A stretch of 64,000 bases of DNA from Mariniradius saccharolyticus AK6 (GTDB lineage: Bacteria > Bacteroidota > Bacteroidia > Cytophagales > Cyclobacteriaceae): assembly GCF_000330725.2 (NCBI RefSeq), contig NZ_AMZY02000007.1, positions 267,621 through 331,620 of the forward strand, in the 5' to 3' direction. Below the pieces are notes generated by a model. That model was not told the DNA's origin and did not search any database. It was given only the letters and a program-made list of their open reading frames with translations. Made by a program: the position numbers and the translations under genes. Each line of letters opens with the position of its first letter. Within the stretch, counting starts at the first letter, position 1. Shown one piece after another: positions 45,349 to 53,763 of the stretch.

Positions 45349-46380
45349 CTACAGCGACTCCCGCACAATCACCCGAAACTCATTCTTAACCCAGCGGCCT
45401 TGGTTGTTCAGGACCATTTCGGCTGCGATTTCACCCATCTTGGCAAAATCGGTGGTCATGACCGTAATCCCTCGCTGCAAGACTTCCTTCAGCGGCGTTT
45501 CGTTGTAAGATAGGATTCCAAAATTCTTCCCTATTTCAAGGTCGGAGTTTTCCCGGGCCATTTTGATCAAGCGGACCAAGTCGTTTTCTTCAATGACAAT
45601 ATACGCCTCTCCAGCAGAGAGTGACAATTCGCCATGAACCTCAGAAAGGATATCAAAATCAAAACCTTGCTCTACCGCAAATTTCCGAAAACCCTCTACA
45701 ATCCCACTTGGATAAGGATATGCCGAATCTAAGGGGAACACCAGCCTTAACTTACGGTACTTCTGCAAGCGAGGCAGCAGCATTGACAGCGCCCCATAGA
45801 TGTCTTCCTTGAAATCCTGATAGACCGCCCCAAATGCTGACTCCACACCAGGCACGAGCTTATCCAGCAAGATCAGCTTCTTGTTGGGGATACCTTGGAT
45901 CAATTTCCAGGCTGCATTTTCCCCCTCCTTTTTGAAATGCGGCATCACGATGTAGAAGTCAAAATCACCCTTCTGCTGTTCGAGCAGCTTTTTGAAAAGT
46001 GATACTTCACAGTGGTATACATGAAACGCCACCTCCGCCCGGTCTTCCAGCCCTAGCACCAGCGCATTGTAAATCTCCTTTTTATAAGCACTTAGTTTGT
46101 TAAAAAGTAGCAGAATCCTGTACTTCCGCAACTCCGAATGGTGGGAGATGTAAAAGCCCTTGCCACGCACCGACTCGATAATCCCTTGTTGGCGAAGCAG
46201 CGTGTATGCCTTTTCCACCGTATCCCTGGACAGGTAATAATCCTCGCTTAGGCTGTTGATCGAAGGAATCTTATCCCCAAATCGCAGCTCACCGGTATGG
46301 ATGAGCGATTTGATGGACTTGACCACCTGGATGTATTTCGGGACTCTGGATTGTTGGTCGATCTTAAGATCCAAACTCAT
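45349..46380 (-). CDS. GntR-family regulator with LacI-type sugar-binding domain, probable rhamnose regulator
   Basis: 343 residues from the ATG at 46380; an ATG at 46404 is also possible. The N-terminal winged helix is GntR (PKYIQVVKSIKSLIHTGEL, GDKIPSINSLSEDYYLSRDTVEKAYTLL, GIIESVRGKGFYI). Residues ~90-340 are a periplasmic-binding-protein-like effector domain (YRILLLFNKLSAYKKEIY, NFGILSYNETPLKEVLQRGITVMTTD). Divergent from the rhamnose aldolase gene across 163 bp, so it very likely controls the rhamnose operon. Effector could be L-rhamnose or a derivative. Confidence 0.88.
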   Translation of the reverse strand: MSLDLKIDQQSRVPKYIQVVKSIKSLIHTGELRFGDKIPSINSLSEDYYLSRDTVEKAYTLLRQQGIIESVRGKGFYISHHSELRKYRILLLFNKLSAYKKEIYNALVLGLEDRAEVAFHVYHCEVSLFKKLLEQQKGDFDFYIVMPHFKKEGENAAWKLIQGIPNKKLILLDKLVPGVESAFGAVYQDFKEDIYGALSMLLPRLQKYRKLRLVFPLDSAYPYPSGIVEGFRKFAVEQGFDFDILSEVHGELSLSAGEAYIVIEENDLVRLIKMARENSDLEIGKNFGILSYNETPLKEVLQRGITVMTTDFAKMGEIAAEMVLNNQGRWVKNEFRVIVRESL

Positions 46381-46462
46381 GGCTATTGGGCTCGTGCGGC
46401 GCAAGGTTACTGCAAAATGGTTTTAAATACAACTCTTTTCACAAGGGCCAAATCCCTGATTT

Positions 46463-46507
46463 CAGTATAGTACAGGACACAACGACTGGCTTTGGGAATT
46501 ATTTTCG
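46463..46507 (+). promoter_or_regulatory. CAGTATA-N3-CAGGACA site and -7 box of the rhamnose aldolase operon
   Basis: One perfect CAGGACA (46473-46479) is preceded, 10 bp upstream, by a 5-of-7 match (CAGTATA, 46463-46469). Twenty bases downstream is TATTTTCG (46500-46507), one mismatch from TAnnTTTG. CTGGCTTT lies between, as before the NCS1 permease. The adjacent GntR regulator is the natural candidate to bind here. Confidence 0.6.
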
Positions 46508-46543
46508 TACAAAATTTTTCCATCAAGCGAAACATTCAAAACG

Positions 46544-48643
46544 ATGAATAAGACCTTCCAATACGTCTCCTACCTTTGGGACGAGCAAAAAGCAAAATCC
46601 CTGGGCGATGACCAAGTCGCGCTGCTGATATACCGATCCAATATCCTTGGTGCCGACCTCCGCATCACCAACTACGGAGGCGGCAATACTTCCTGCAAGA
46701 CAATAGAAAAGGACCCGCTGACAGGCAAGGAAGTAGAAGTCATGTGGGTCAAAGGTTCTGGGGGTGACATCGGCACATTGACCAAATCGGGCCTCGCGGC
46801 ACTCTATGTCGACAAACTTCGTGCCTTGGAGGGCATTTACCGCGGGATAGCGCACGAGGATGAAATGGTGGGATTATTCAACCACTGTATTTACGACTTG
46901 GATTCCAAGGCACCATCGATCGATACACCGCTGCATTCCTTTTTGCCATTCAAGCACATCGACCACCTGCATCCGGATGCGGCAATAGCAATCGCGGCAT
47001 CTAAGGATGGAGAAAAAATCACCGCTGAGCTATTTGAGGGCCAGATTGCTTGGGTTCCTTGGCAGCGGCCTGGATTCGATTTGGGACTGCAATTGAGAAA
47101 TGCCTTGGATGCAAATCCGGGCATCCGCGGCATCATGCTGGGAGGCCATGGCCTCTTTACCTGGGGAGATACGGCCTACGAATGCTACATCAACAGCCTC
47201 GAAGTGATCGAAAAAGCTTCCGCATTTCTCGCCGACAACTATGGAAAGAAAAGACCAATCTTCGGGGGAGAAAAAATAAAATCCTTGGATGGATCCCAAC
47301 GCAAGGAACAGGCTGCCCAAATCGCCCCGCTCTTGCGCGGACTCGCCTCGAGTTATTCCAGAATGGTTGGGACGTTCAACGATTCCGATACCGTTTTGCA
47401 GTTCATCAATTCCCATGACCTGTCCAAACTGGCGCCAATGGGTACTTCCTGCCCGGACCACTTCCTGAGGACCAAAATCGCCCCATTGGTGTTGGACATT
47501 CCGGCAAGCCAAGACCTCAGCGACCTTGGTGCGGTGAAAAGCCATATTGAGAAGCTTTTCGCGGACTACCGGGACGGCTACAAAAAATATTACGAAACGC
47601 ACAAGCGCCACAACAGCCCTGCCATGCGTGACCCGAACCCGGTTGTGATCCTGTGGCCAGGCGTCGGGATGTTTTCCTATGCCAAGGACAAACAGACTTC
47701 CCGCGTCGCCTCCGAATTCTACATCAACGCCATCAACGTGATGCGCGGTGCAGAAGCCGTTTCGGAGTACGTTTCGCTGCCTTTGCAGGAAGCATTTGAT
47801 ATCGAGTATTGGCTCCTTGAGGAAGCCAAGCTGCAGCGTATGCCCAAGGAAAAACCGCTTTCGAGAAAAGTGGCTTTGATCACGGGAAGCGCAGGAGGGA
47901 TTGGAAAAGCAATTGCCGACAAATTGGCCGAAGAAGGTGCCTGCGTGGTGCTGACGGATATTGATGGAGAGCGCTTGGCAAATGCAAGGAAGGATTTTGG
48001 CAAAGATGCTGCCATCGCAGTGAAGCTGGACGTGCTCGACAACGACACGATTGGGCAAGCCTACAAAGCTGCCTGTCTGGCCTTTGGCGGGGTAGACATC
48101 ATTGTCAACTGTGCTGGATTGGCGATCAGCAAACCTTTGTCGGAAACCACGGAGGCCGATTGGGATTTGCTCAACGATGTACTGGTCAAGGGACAGTTCA
48201 AGGTCAGCCAAGCCGGAGTCTCGATCCTCCGTACACAGGGATTGGGGGGCGATATTGTAAATATTGTTTCGAAAAATGCACTGGTTTCCGGTCCCAACAA
48301 TGTGGGGTACGGTACGGCCAAAGCTGCCCAAATCCATATGTCCCGCTTGCTTGCTGCCGAACTCGGCCCCGACAAAATCCGCGTCAACGTCGTCAATCCT
48401 GATGCCGTGATCGAAGGTTCCAAGATTTGGGAAGGCAAATGGGCAGAGGGCCGGGCAAAAGCTTATGGCGTGACTGTAGAGGAACTTCCGGCCTACTATG
48501 CCAAGCGGACGCTTTTGAATGAAATCATCTCCACCAAGGATATTGCCAACGGGGTGTTTGCTTTCGTGGGCGGCCTCCTAGGAAAATCCACCGGCAATAT
48601 CCTAAACGTCGATGGTGGCGTAGCTGCTGCTTTTGTAAGGTAA
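46544..48643 (+). CDS. rhaEW: Bifunctional L-rhamnulose-1-phosphate aldolase / L-lactaldehyde dehydrogenase
   Basis: 699 residues. The N-terminal class II aldolase domain (~20-430) has NYGGGNTSCKT (~43), MWVKGSGGDIG (~66) and LMLGGHGLFTWG-type metal histidines (GGHGLFTW, ~198). The C-terminal short-chain dehydrogenase domain (~440-699) has ALITGSAGGIGKAIADKLAE, NCAGLAIS and the catalytic YGTAKAAQ (Tyr-x-x-x-Lys, ~587). The fusion cleaves rhamnulose-1-phosphate into DHAP and L-lactaldehyde and oxidises the latter to L-lactate. It is the first gene of the rhamnose locus; the lutABC operon at 57401 can use the lactate. Confidence 0.95.
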   Translation: MNKTFQYVSYLWDEQKAKSLGDDQVALLIYRSNILGADLRITNYGGGNTSCKTIEKDPLTGKEVEVMWVKGSGGDIGTLTKSGLAALYVDKLRALEGIYRGIAHEDEMVGLFNHCIYDLDSKAPSIDTPLHSFLPFKHIDHLHPDAAIAIAASKDGEKITAELFEGQIAWVPWQRPGFDLGLQLRNALDANPGIRGIMLGGHGLFTWGDTAYECYINSLEVIEKASAFLADNYGKKRPIFGGEKIKSLDGSQRKEQAAQIAPLLRGLASSYSRMVGTFNDSDTVLQFINSHDLSKLAPMGTSCPDHFLRTKIAPLVLDIPASQDLSDLGAVKSHIEKLFADYRDGYKKYYETHKRHNSPAMRDPNPVVILWPGVGMFSYAKDKQTSRVASEFYINAINVMRGAEAVSEYVSLPLQEAFDIEYWLLEEAKLQRMPKEKPLSRKVALITGSAGGIGKAIADKLAEEGACVVLTDIDGERLANARKDFGKDAAIAVKLDVLDNDTIGQAYKAACLAFGGVDIIVNCAGLAISKPLSETTEADWDLLNDVLVKGQFKVSQAGVSILRTQGLGGDIVNIVSKNALVSGPNNVGYGTAKAAQIHMSRLLAAELGPDKIRVNVVNPDAVIEGSKIWEGKWAEGRAKAYGVTVEELPAYYAKRTLLNEIISTKDIANGVFAFVGGLLGKSTGNILNVDGGVAAAFVR

Positions 48644-48655
48644 ACTAGAATGGTT

Positions 48656-49093
48656 TCACGCAAAGACGCTGAGACGCAAAGAGTGACACCAACGAAATTA
48701 CCAAGACACACAGGATGGGAAGTGTAGGTTGGCTTTCACCAAAAACTTTCCTTTGTCACCACGACGGAGTAGGGGTCTATTCAACATATTTGGGGTATCT
48801 GCGTAGCGTGTGATTATTGGAAATTCCACGCGAAGACGCTGAGACGCCAAAAAAATACAAGAACAAGGAGATTGGATAATTTGGTAAAGGCAATCGCTGA
48901 ATTAGGAAAGATAAACTGGCTCGTAGGCTTCCCTTAGGAGCCCAAAGTAGAGGAAGAATGGCGACATTTACAGACACTTGGCGTTCTTGGCGTCTTCGCC
49001 GTCTTTGCGAGAGGTCCTCTAACTAAAAGCGCACGGATATACCACTGCCAACTCCCACTGCTAACTGTTCTTGGCGTCTTCGCCGTCTTTGCG
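48656..49093. repeat. Inverted CGCAAAGACGCTGAGACGC-type repeats
   Basis: The 472 bp gap between two rhamnose genes holds four copies of one motif: TTCACGCAAAGACGCTGAGA at 48656-48681 and a variant at 48824-48850 on this strand, then its complement TTGGCGTCTTCGCCGTCTTT at 48977-49009 and 49068-49093. Two copies in each orientation make a large inverted repeat. No gene is evident inside. The last copy ends 22 bp before the isomerase ATG, so the element may carry its promoter. Confidence 0.75.
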
Positions 49094-49115
49094 CGCATTT
49101 ATTACGAAAGAAATC

Positions 49116-50393
49116 ATGATCATCAATGCCGAACATATCCAATCCAGCAATAAACCCCAGGAAATCGCCCATGCCCGGGCATTCAATTTCCTTGCGGAAG
49201 ACTTGGACAAAAAGGGACTGAATGTCGATTTACTTATCCGACAGCTGCAAGAACTGCAAATTGCCATTCCTTCCTGGGCATTGGGAACAGGGGGAACTAG
49301 GTTTGGAAGGTTTTCCGGCGGCGGTGAACCTGCGACCTTGATCCAAAAGATCCAGGACGTAGGCCTACTCCATGCCCTCAACCGCTCCAGCAACGCCATT
49401 TCCTTGCACATACCTTGGGATATTCCCGAGGACTACGATCAAATCGGCCAAGCTGCCGCAGCCGTTGAAATCGGCTTCGACGCAGTCAATTCCAATACCT
49501 TTCAGGACCAAGCCCAGCAAAAGCACTCGTACAAATTCGGCTCGTTGGCAAACTCGGACGAAGGTGCACGGGAATTGGCAATCGCCCACAATATCGAAGT
49601 CATCGAGATTGGGAAAAAACTGGGTTCCAAAGCCCTCACCGTGTGGCTTGCGGACGGGAGTTCCTTCCCCGGCCAACAGAGTTTCAGGAAATCCCTGCAG
49701 CATACCTTTGAATCCCTCCAAAAAATCTATCAGCGGCTTCCCTCGGACTGGCAAATGCTGATCGAATACAAACCTTACGAGCCGTACTTCTACAGCACGG
49801 TCATTCCTGATTGGGGGACTTCGTTCCTTTTGGCCAATAAGTTGGGGGAAAAAGCACGTACACTCGTGGACCTCGGTCATCACCTGCCCAATACCAATAT
49901 CGAGCAGATCGTCGCGACGCTGATGACGGAGGGCAAGCTCGGCGGATTTCATTTCAATGATTCCAAATACGGAGACGACGACCTGACCGTCGGCAGTATC
50001 AAACCCTACCAATTGTTCTTGATTTTCAACGAATTGGTGGCAGGATTTTCGGAAACAAAAAATCCAAAACCTGCCTGGATGATCGATGCCAGCCACAACC
50101 TGAAGGATCCATTGGAAGACTTGCTCCAATCGGTGGAAGCCATCAAATTGGCGTATGCGCAAGCCTTGATTGTGGACAGAAAGGCCTTGGCTTACGCCCA
50201 GGAAACCCAAGACCTGGCCATGGCACAGGGCCTGCTTCAGGACGCATTCAGAACTGACTTGCGTCCACTCCTGCAGGAATCTTTACGGCAAAGCGGTGGA
50301 GCAATTTCGCCTATAGGAACCTACCGTGAACTGAAGGTGCGGGAAACCTTGATCCGCGAACGGGGAAAAGACAGCAAATCCAGCGGCTTGTAA
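49116..50393 (+). CDS. rhaI: L-rhamnose isomerase, RhaI type
   Basis: 425 residues from the ATG at 49116; upstream in-frame codons fall inside the repeat. A TIM barrel with SWALGTGGTRFGRFSGGGEP (~57), NSNTFQD (~128), MLIEYKPYEPYFYSTVIPDWG (~213, metal Glu), TLVDLGHHLPNTNIE (~247, metal Asp/His), GGFHFNDSKYGDDDL (~278) and WMIDASHN (~321). This is the Pseudomonas stutzeri/Bacteroidota-type isomerase rather than E. coli RhaA. Converts L-rhamnose to L-rhamnulose. One base separates it from the kinase gene. Confidence 0.93.
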   Translation: MIINAEHIQSSNKPQEIAHARAFNFLAEDLDKKGLNVDLLIRQLQELQIAIPSWALGTGGTRFGRFSGGGEPATLIQKIQDVGLLHALNRSSNAISLHIPWDIPEDYDQIGQAAAAVEIGFDAVNSNTFQDQAQQKHSYKFGSLANSDEGARELAIAHNIEVIEIGKKLGSKALTVWLADGSSFPGQQSFRKSLQHTFESLQKIYQRLPSDWQMLIEYKPYEPYFYSTVIPDWGTSFLLANKLGEKARTLVDLGHHLPNTNIEQIVATLMTEGKLGGFHFNDSKYGDDDLTVGSIKPYQLFLIFNELVAGFSETKNPKPAWMIDASHNLKDPLEDLLQSVEAIKLAYAQALIVDRKALAYAQETQDLAMAQGLLQDAFRTDLRPLLQESLRQSGGAISPIGTYRELKVRETLIRERGKDSKSSGL

Positions 50394-50394
50394 T

Positions 50395-51723
50395 ATGGAA
50401 GCAATAGCCGTCACTGCAATTTTTGACATCGGAAAGACCAACAAGAAATTCTTCTTGTTTGACCAAAATCTCCATCCAGTTTTCCAAACCAATCAAACCT
50501 TGGCCACCATCCCCGATGAAGACGGCGAGCCCTGCGAATCCTTGGAGGCCTTGACCGAATGGATGAAGGCAACGCTGGATGAGGCAATGGCCATGTCGCA
50601 GTTTCGCATCACGCGGCTCAACTTTACCAGCTACGGGGCTTCATTTGTCCATATCGGTGCCGACGGACGCCCCATCGCACCCTTGTACAATTATTTGAAA
50701 AAGTATCCCGAGGATGTTTTGGGGGAGTTTTATGCGCAGTACGGCCCGGTGGAAAAATTCAGCCAACAGACGTCGTCTCCCGCTTTGGGCATGCTGAATT
50801 CCGGCCTTCAGCTCTATTGGCTCAAATATGCCAAGCCGGCCATCTTCCAAAAAATCCACCAAAGCCTACACCTTCCCCAATACCTTTCCTTCCTTTTTAC
50901 AGGAAAGGCCGTCAGCGAGTATACCAGCATCGGATGCCATACGGGACTTTGGGATTTTGGGAAAGCCGATTACCATGCGTGGGTGTACAGGGAAGGTATC
51001 GCCCCTCTCCTGCCCCCAATCGTGCCTACACATACTTCGTTTGAAGGAAAAATCGGGGATCAGTCGCTCGAAATCGGTGTGGGCATCCATGATTCTTCCG
51101 CAGCACTTTTGCCTTACCTTCAGAGCAACGCAGAGCCATTTGCCCTGCTCTCCACCGGGACTTGGTCTATCAGCATCAATCCCTTCAATGCCCAGCCGCT
51201 AACCACGGAAGAGCTGCGGCAGGATTGCCTGCATTTTCTCAGCCGGGACGGCAGACCGATCAAAATCAGCCGCCTTTTTGTCGGGGAGGAGCACCGGGTA
51301 CAGGCCGAACTTCTGCAAACCCATTTCGATGTTTCACAGGAGGCCTATAAGCAACTGGCATTTGATCCGGCACTTTTCGAAAAGCTGAAGTCAAACCGAA
51401 GCAAACGCTTCAAATTTGAATTTCTGAATCCAGCCGTATTCGGTGCGGAGGCAGCTTTGGAAACAGACAAGAACAATTTTCAAAACTTCGCCGAAGCCTA
51501 CCATTGCCTTATCCACGAGCTGACAGAGGTCCAAATCCTATCGCTGAGCCTTGTGCTGAATGAAACCACAATCAACAAACTCTATATCGACGGTGGCTTT
51601 AGCACCAATCCGATATTCGTGGAGATGCTCCGCAGCAAACTTCCCGGGATCGCCATTGAGACAAAAGACTACGCGCTCGGTACCGCCATGGGGGCGGCGA
51701 TGGCTAGAACGAAATATTTTTGA
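50395..51723 (+). CDS. FGGY-family carbohydrate kinase, probable L-rhamnulokinase
   Basis: 442 residues. An N-terminal ATPase-fold phosphate loop (AIFDIGKTNKKFFLFD), substrate-binding LNFTSYGASFVHIG (~80), GLWDFGKADYHAW, IGVGIHDSSAALLPYL (~230, catalytic Asp of the FGGY fold), STGTWSISINPF (adenosine region) and LYIDGGFSTNPIFVEML near the end. The isomerase/kinase pair separated by a single base and the aldolase upstream make L-rhamnulose the probable substrate; L-fuculose cannot be excluded from sequence alone. Confidence 0.88.
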   Translation: MEAIAVTAIFDIGKTNKKFFLFDQNLHPVFQTNQTLATIPDEDGEPCESLEALTEWMKATLDEAMAMSQFRITRLNFTSYGASFVHIGADGRPIAPLYNYLKKYPEDVLGEFYAQYGPVEKFSQQTSSPALGMLNSGLQLYWLKYAKPAIFQKIHQSLHLPQYLSFLFTGKAVSEYTSIGCHTGLWDFGKADYHAWVYREGIAPLLPPIVPTHTSFEGKIGDQSLEIGVGIHDSSAALLPYLQSNAEPFALLSTGTWSISINPFNAQPLTTEELRQDCLHFLSRDGRPIKISRLFVGEEHRVQAELLQTHFDVSQEAYKQLAFDPALFEKLKSNRSKRFKFEFLNPAVFGAEAALETDKNNFQNFAEAYHCLIHELTEVQILSLSLVLNETTINKLYIDGGFSTNPIFVEMLRSKLPGIAIETKDYALGTAMGAAMARTKYF

Positions 51724-51859
51724 AATCACAGCTCCACCAATTTTCGCATCCAACGTCGCAGGATGGCGGAAATCCAATTTGATGTTGGAAAAAGCTAATA
51801 TACAAGGAAGACTGGCCAAAAAAAGAAGGGAGACTTGAATAAGATTTCCCCGGTTCTCA

Positions 51860-51933
51860 ATTTGTTTCATCTGACTCCTTTCCAATACCTCATCGGAACT
51901 GAGTCTGAGCATTTCCAAGCTGATCTTTTTCAT
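51860..51933 (-). pseudogene. Leader-peptide remnant, copy A, of the double-glycine peptide family
   Basis: From the ATG at 51933 the minus strand encodes MKKISLEMLRLSSDEVLERS and QMKQI, identical to the intact leaders at 53529 and 55284, but then diverges (ENRGNLIQ) where the others have TGG. The frame runs on into the antisense of the kinase gene with no plausible core. The processing site and core are lost. It marks the broken edge of the tandem array. Confidence 0.8.
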
Positions 51934-52098
51934 TTTTTTTGGATTTTGATTTGATCGAATTTCCCGGTCATTTGGACCACCCGGAAAATGTGGCCATTGG
52001 TTGCGAAGAATATCTTTTTGTTGCCCATTAACGATCCGCAGACAGCTCGGTCCGCAGTCCTTGGCATCGGGTTGCGTGTAGAAAGGGAAAGGCTTCAA
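51934..52098 (-). pseudogene. C39 peptidase N-terminal remnant, copy A
   Basis: The minus strand encodes FPFYTQPDAKDCGPSCLRIV, the catalytic-Cys box that begins the C39 domain of peptide-exporting ABC transporters (Q-x4-D-C-G-P-x-C), then diverges after ~20 residues into a segment shared with the other cassettes (RNQWPHFPGGPNDREI). An in-frame TTG, not ATG, opens it. A working transporter needs several hundred further residues, which are absent. Confidence 0.75.
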
Positions 52099-52163
52099 GA
52101 TTAAAGGAGTTTTCTGGGTTCCATAGATTATTCAGCGTCGTTTTCGCCATTTCGGTATTTTTC

Positions 52164-53228
52164 CTATTTCAACTTCACGATTCCGATCAGCGGATTCTGT
52201 TCCTCTATTGATTTATCTTCAAATTCCACCTTTTTGATATAATAAAACAGGTCTTGATTTAGGTCAAGTGGCCTCAAGAATACCGCGTCGCCGGCCTGAT
52301 CTATCAATCCTTCAGAGAGGTTGTAGCCTTTTTGCGCTTTTTTATCATACAAAAACATGAATCTCTTCCAGTCTTGATCATATTCAAGTAGATAGTAAGA
52401 CTTACTGTTGACGATGTTATAGAGCAGCAGCGTTTGATAGTCATTTTCGTCGAGAGACTGAGGCCTTTCAAATTGAAACCTCACCGCAGGTTTGATGGTA
52501 TTACCCTCGATACGATACAAGGTATCGCGTAGTAGGTTTTCAGGTGTTAGGACTGGCATGAACATGAAATTTTCCCCATCTAAATCAGATATCCAATGCC
52601 TAAATGGATACCCTCCTACACGTTCTTGATCCATATTTATAGCCCTAAAAGGTACAGTATCAGGATTCTCATAATCCTTATCCAGTCTATATATATTGGT
52701 CTGATTGGCAATCCCACCATCACCCAGTTTTACGGCAATTTCCTCGGAAACTATCCAAAGCTTTCCTTCAATCACCTTTAGAAAATTGAGGCGATAGTCC
52801 AACTTCCTTTCGTCGATAAGTTGAAATGCCGAATCATAGACCATCAACTTGTACCCCGCCGAAACGTAGATTTTTCCTGTTGCTTCGTCGATATCCATCG
52901 AGGAAACACTCCTAAACTCACCTGGCCCATCTCCGTGATTTCCTAGATTTTGGACATAGTTTCCATTAAGGTCAAAAATAGAAATCTTCCTACCGTCGGA
53001 AACAAATACCCTATCTCGGTAAGATTTAACATCGAATATGAAACGAAGAAATGCATCTTCTTTGGTTTCCAATTGGATTTCCTGCTCAACACTTCCGATT
53101 ATAGACAATGGAATAGCATCATTGGCTTCCCTTGGTACGGAGATAACAGATAGGTCACCCAGTGGTTTTTGCTTGCAGCCCTGAAGGAAAACAATTAATA
53201 AAAACCAAATTCCAAATGTTTTTGTCAT
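52164..53228 (-). CDS. 6-bladed beta-propeller lipoprotein
   Basis: 354 residues from the ATG at 53228, chosen because it gives a clean lipobox (WFLLIVFLQGC); the longer frame runs into the peptide gene. The propeller repeats resemble the Bacteroidota 6-bladed family (formerly DUF4934): RVFVSDGRKISIFDLNGNYV, LGNHGDGPGEFRSVSSMDID, KIYVSAGYKLMVYDSAF. It is anchored in the envelope and comes directly after a double-glycine peptide gene (76 bp). Such pairings recur in this phylum and suggest binding, sensing or immunity toward the peptide (inference). Confidence 0.82.
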   Translation of the reverse strand: MTKTFGIWFLLIVFLQGCKQKPLGDLSVISVPREANDAIPLSIIGSVEQEIQLETKEDAFLRFIFDVKSYRDRVFVSDGRKISIFDLNGNYVQNLGNHGDGPGEFRSVSSMDIDEATGKIYVSAGYKLMVYDSAFQLIDERKLDYRLNFLKVIEGKLWIVSEEIAVKLGDGGIANQTNIYRLDKDYENPDTVPFRAINMDQERVGGYPFRHWISDLDGENFMFMPVLTPENLLRDTLYRIEGNTIKPAVRFQFERPQSLDENDYQTLLLYNIVNSKSYYLLEYDQDWKRFMFLYDKKAQKGYNLSEGLIDQAGDAVFLRPLDLNQDLFYYIKKVEFEDKSIEEQNPLIGIVKLK

Positions 53229-53304
53229 ATTTTTGTGTCGGAAACCTGAACAACAAAGAGATGAATGGAGCTTCAAATGAAGCTCCATTTTAAAAAGAAT
53301 AAGC

Positions 53305-53529
53305 TTAGGGGGTCGCTGCTGTACAATGCCCCCCGGTACCATAAACTTCCCTACAAATCTGGGTTGGGCCTTCCCCAGATCCAGAAAGGTCTTCATCCCA
53401 AACAGTTATTGGGGGATTGTTTCCGCATGTGCATCTCCATGCCCGTCCGCCGGTAATTTGTTTCATCTGACTCCTTTCCAATACCTCATCGGGAGTAAGT
53501 CTGAGCATTTCCAAGCTGATCTTTTTCAT
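53305..53529 (-). CDS. Double-glycine leader peptide with cysteine-containing core (copy B)
   Basis: 74 residues. Leader MKKISLEMLRLTPDEVLERS-QMKQITGG is cleaved after GG by C39-type peptidases in related systems; the 46-residue core RAWRCTCGNNPPITVWDEDL... contains four Cys (two as C-T-C), many Gly and Thr, and no signal for known lanthipeptide synthetases nearby. The leader is nearly identical to those at 55284 and 51933, while the cores share nothing, the mark of diversifying secreted peptides. Likely exported to act outside the cell. Confidence 0.8.
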   Translation of the reverse strand: MKKISLEMLRLTPDEVLERSQMKQITGGRAWRCTCGNNPPITVWDEDLSGSGEGPTQICREVYGTGGHCTAATP

Positions 53530-53699
53530 TGTTTTTTGAATTTTGTATTTGAAAGAATTTTCCGGTCATTTGGACCACCCGGAAAATGTGGCCATTCGTC
53601 GCGAAGAATATCATTTTGTTGCCTATTGACAATCGGCAGACAGGTCGGTCCGTAGTCCTTGGCATTGGGTTGTGTGTAGTAGGGGAAGGTGGTTTTCAT
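53526..53699 (-). pseudogene. C39 peptidase N-terminal remnant, copy B, with catalytic Cys lost
   Basis: 57 residues from the ATG at 53699: FPYYTQPNAKDYGPTCLPIV, where the catalytic Cys of D-C-G-P-T-C has become Tyr, followed by the shared segment LRDEWPHFPGGPNDRKI. Its end overlaps the start of the leader peptide at 53529 by 4 bp (ATGA), so if translated it would couple translation to the peptide. Most likely a decayed fragment reused as 5' region. Confidence 0.7.
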
Positions 53700-53763
53700 G
53701 GTTTTGGGAGACACTAGCACGAAAAGGGATGGATGCTGTCACGCGGAGTATCGAATGTGGTTC

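Noticed and set aside
47030..48337. 435-codon minus-strand open frame
   Set aside because: It lies wholly antisense to the rhamnose aldolase/dehydrogenase, whose motifs are intact; the protein read from it has no family features and is a by-product of codon bias.
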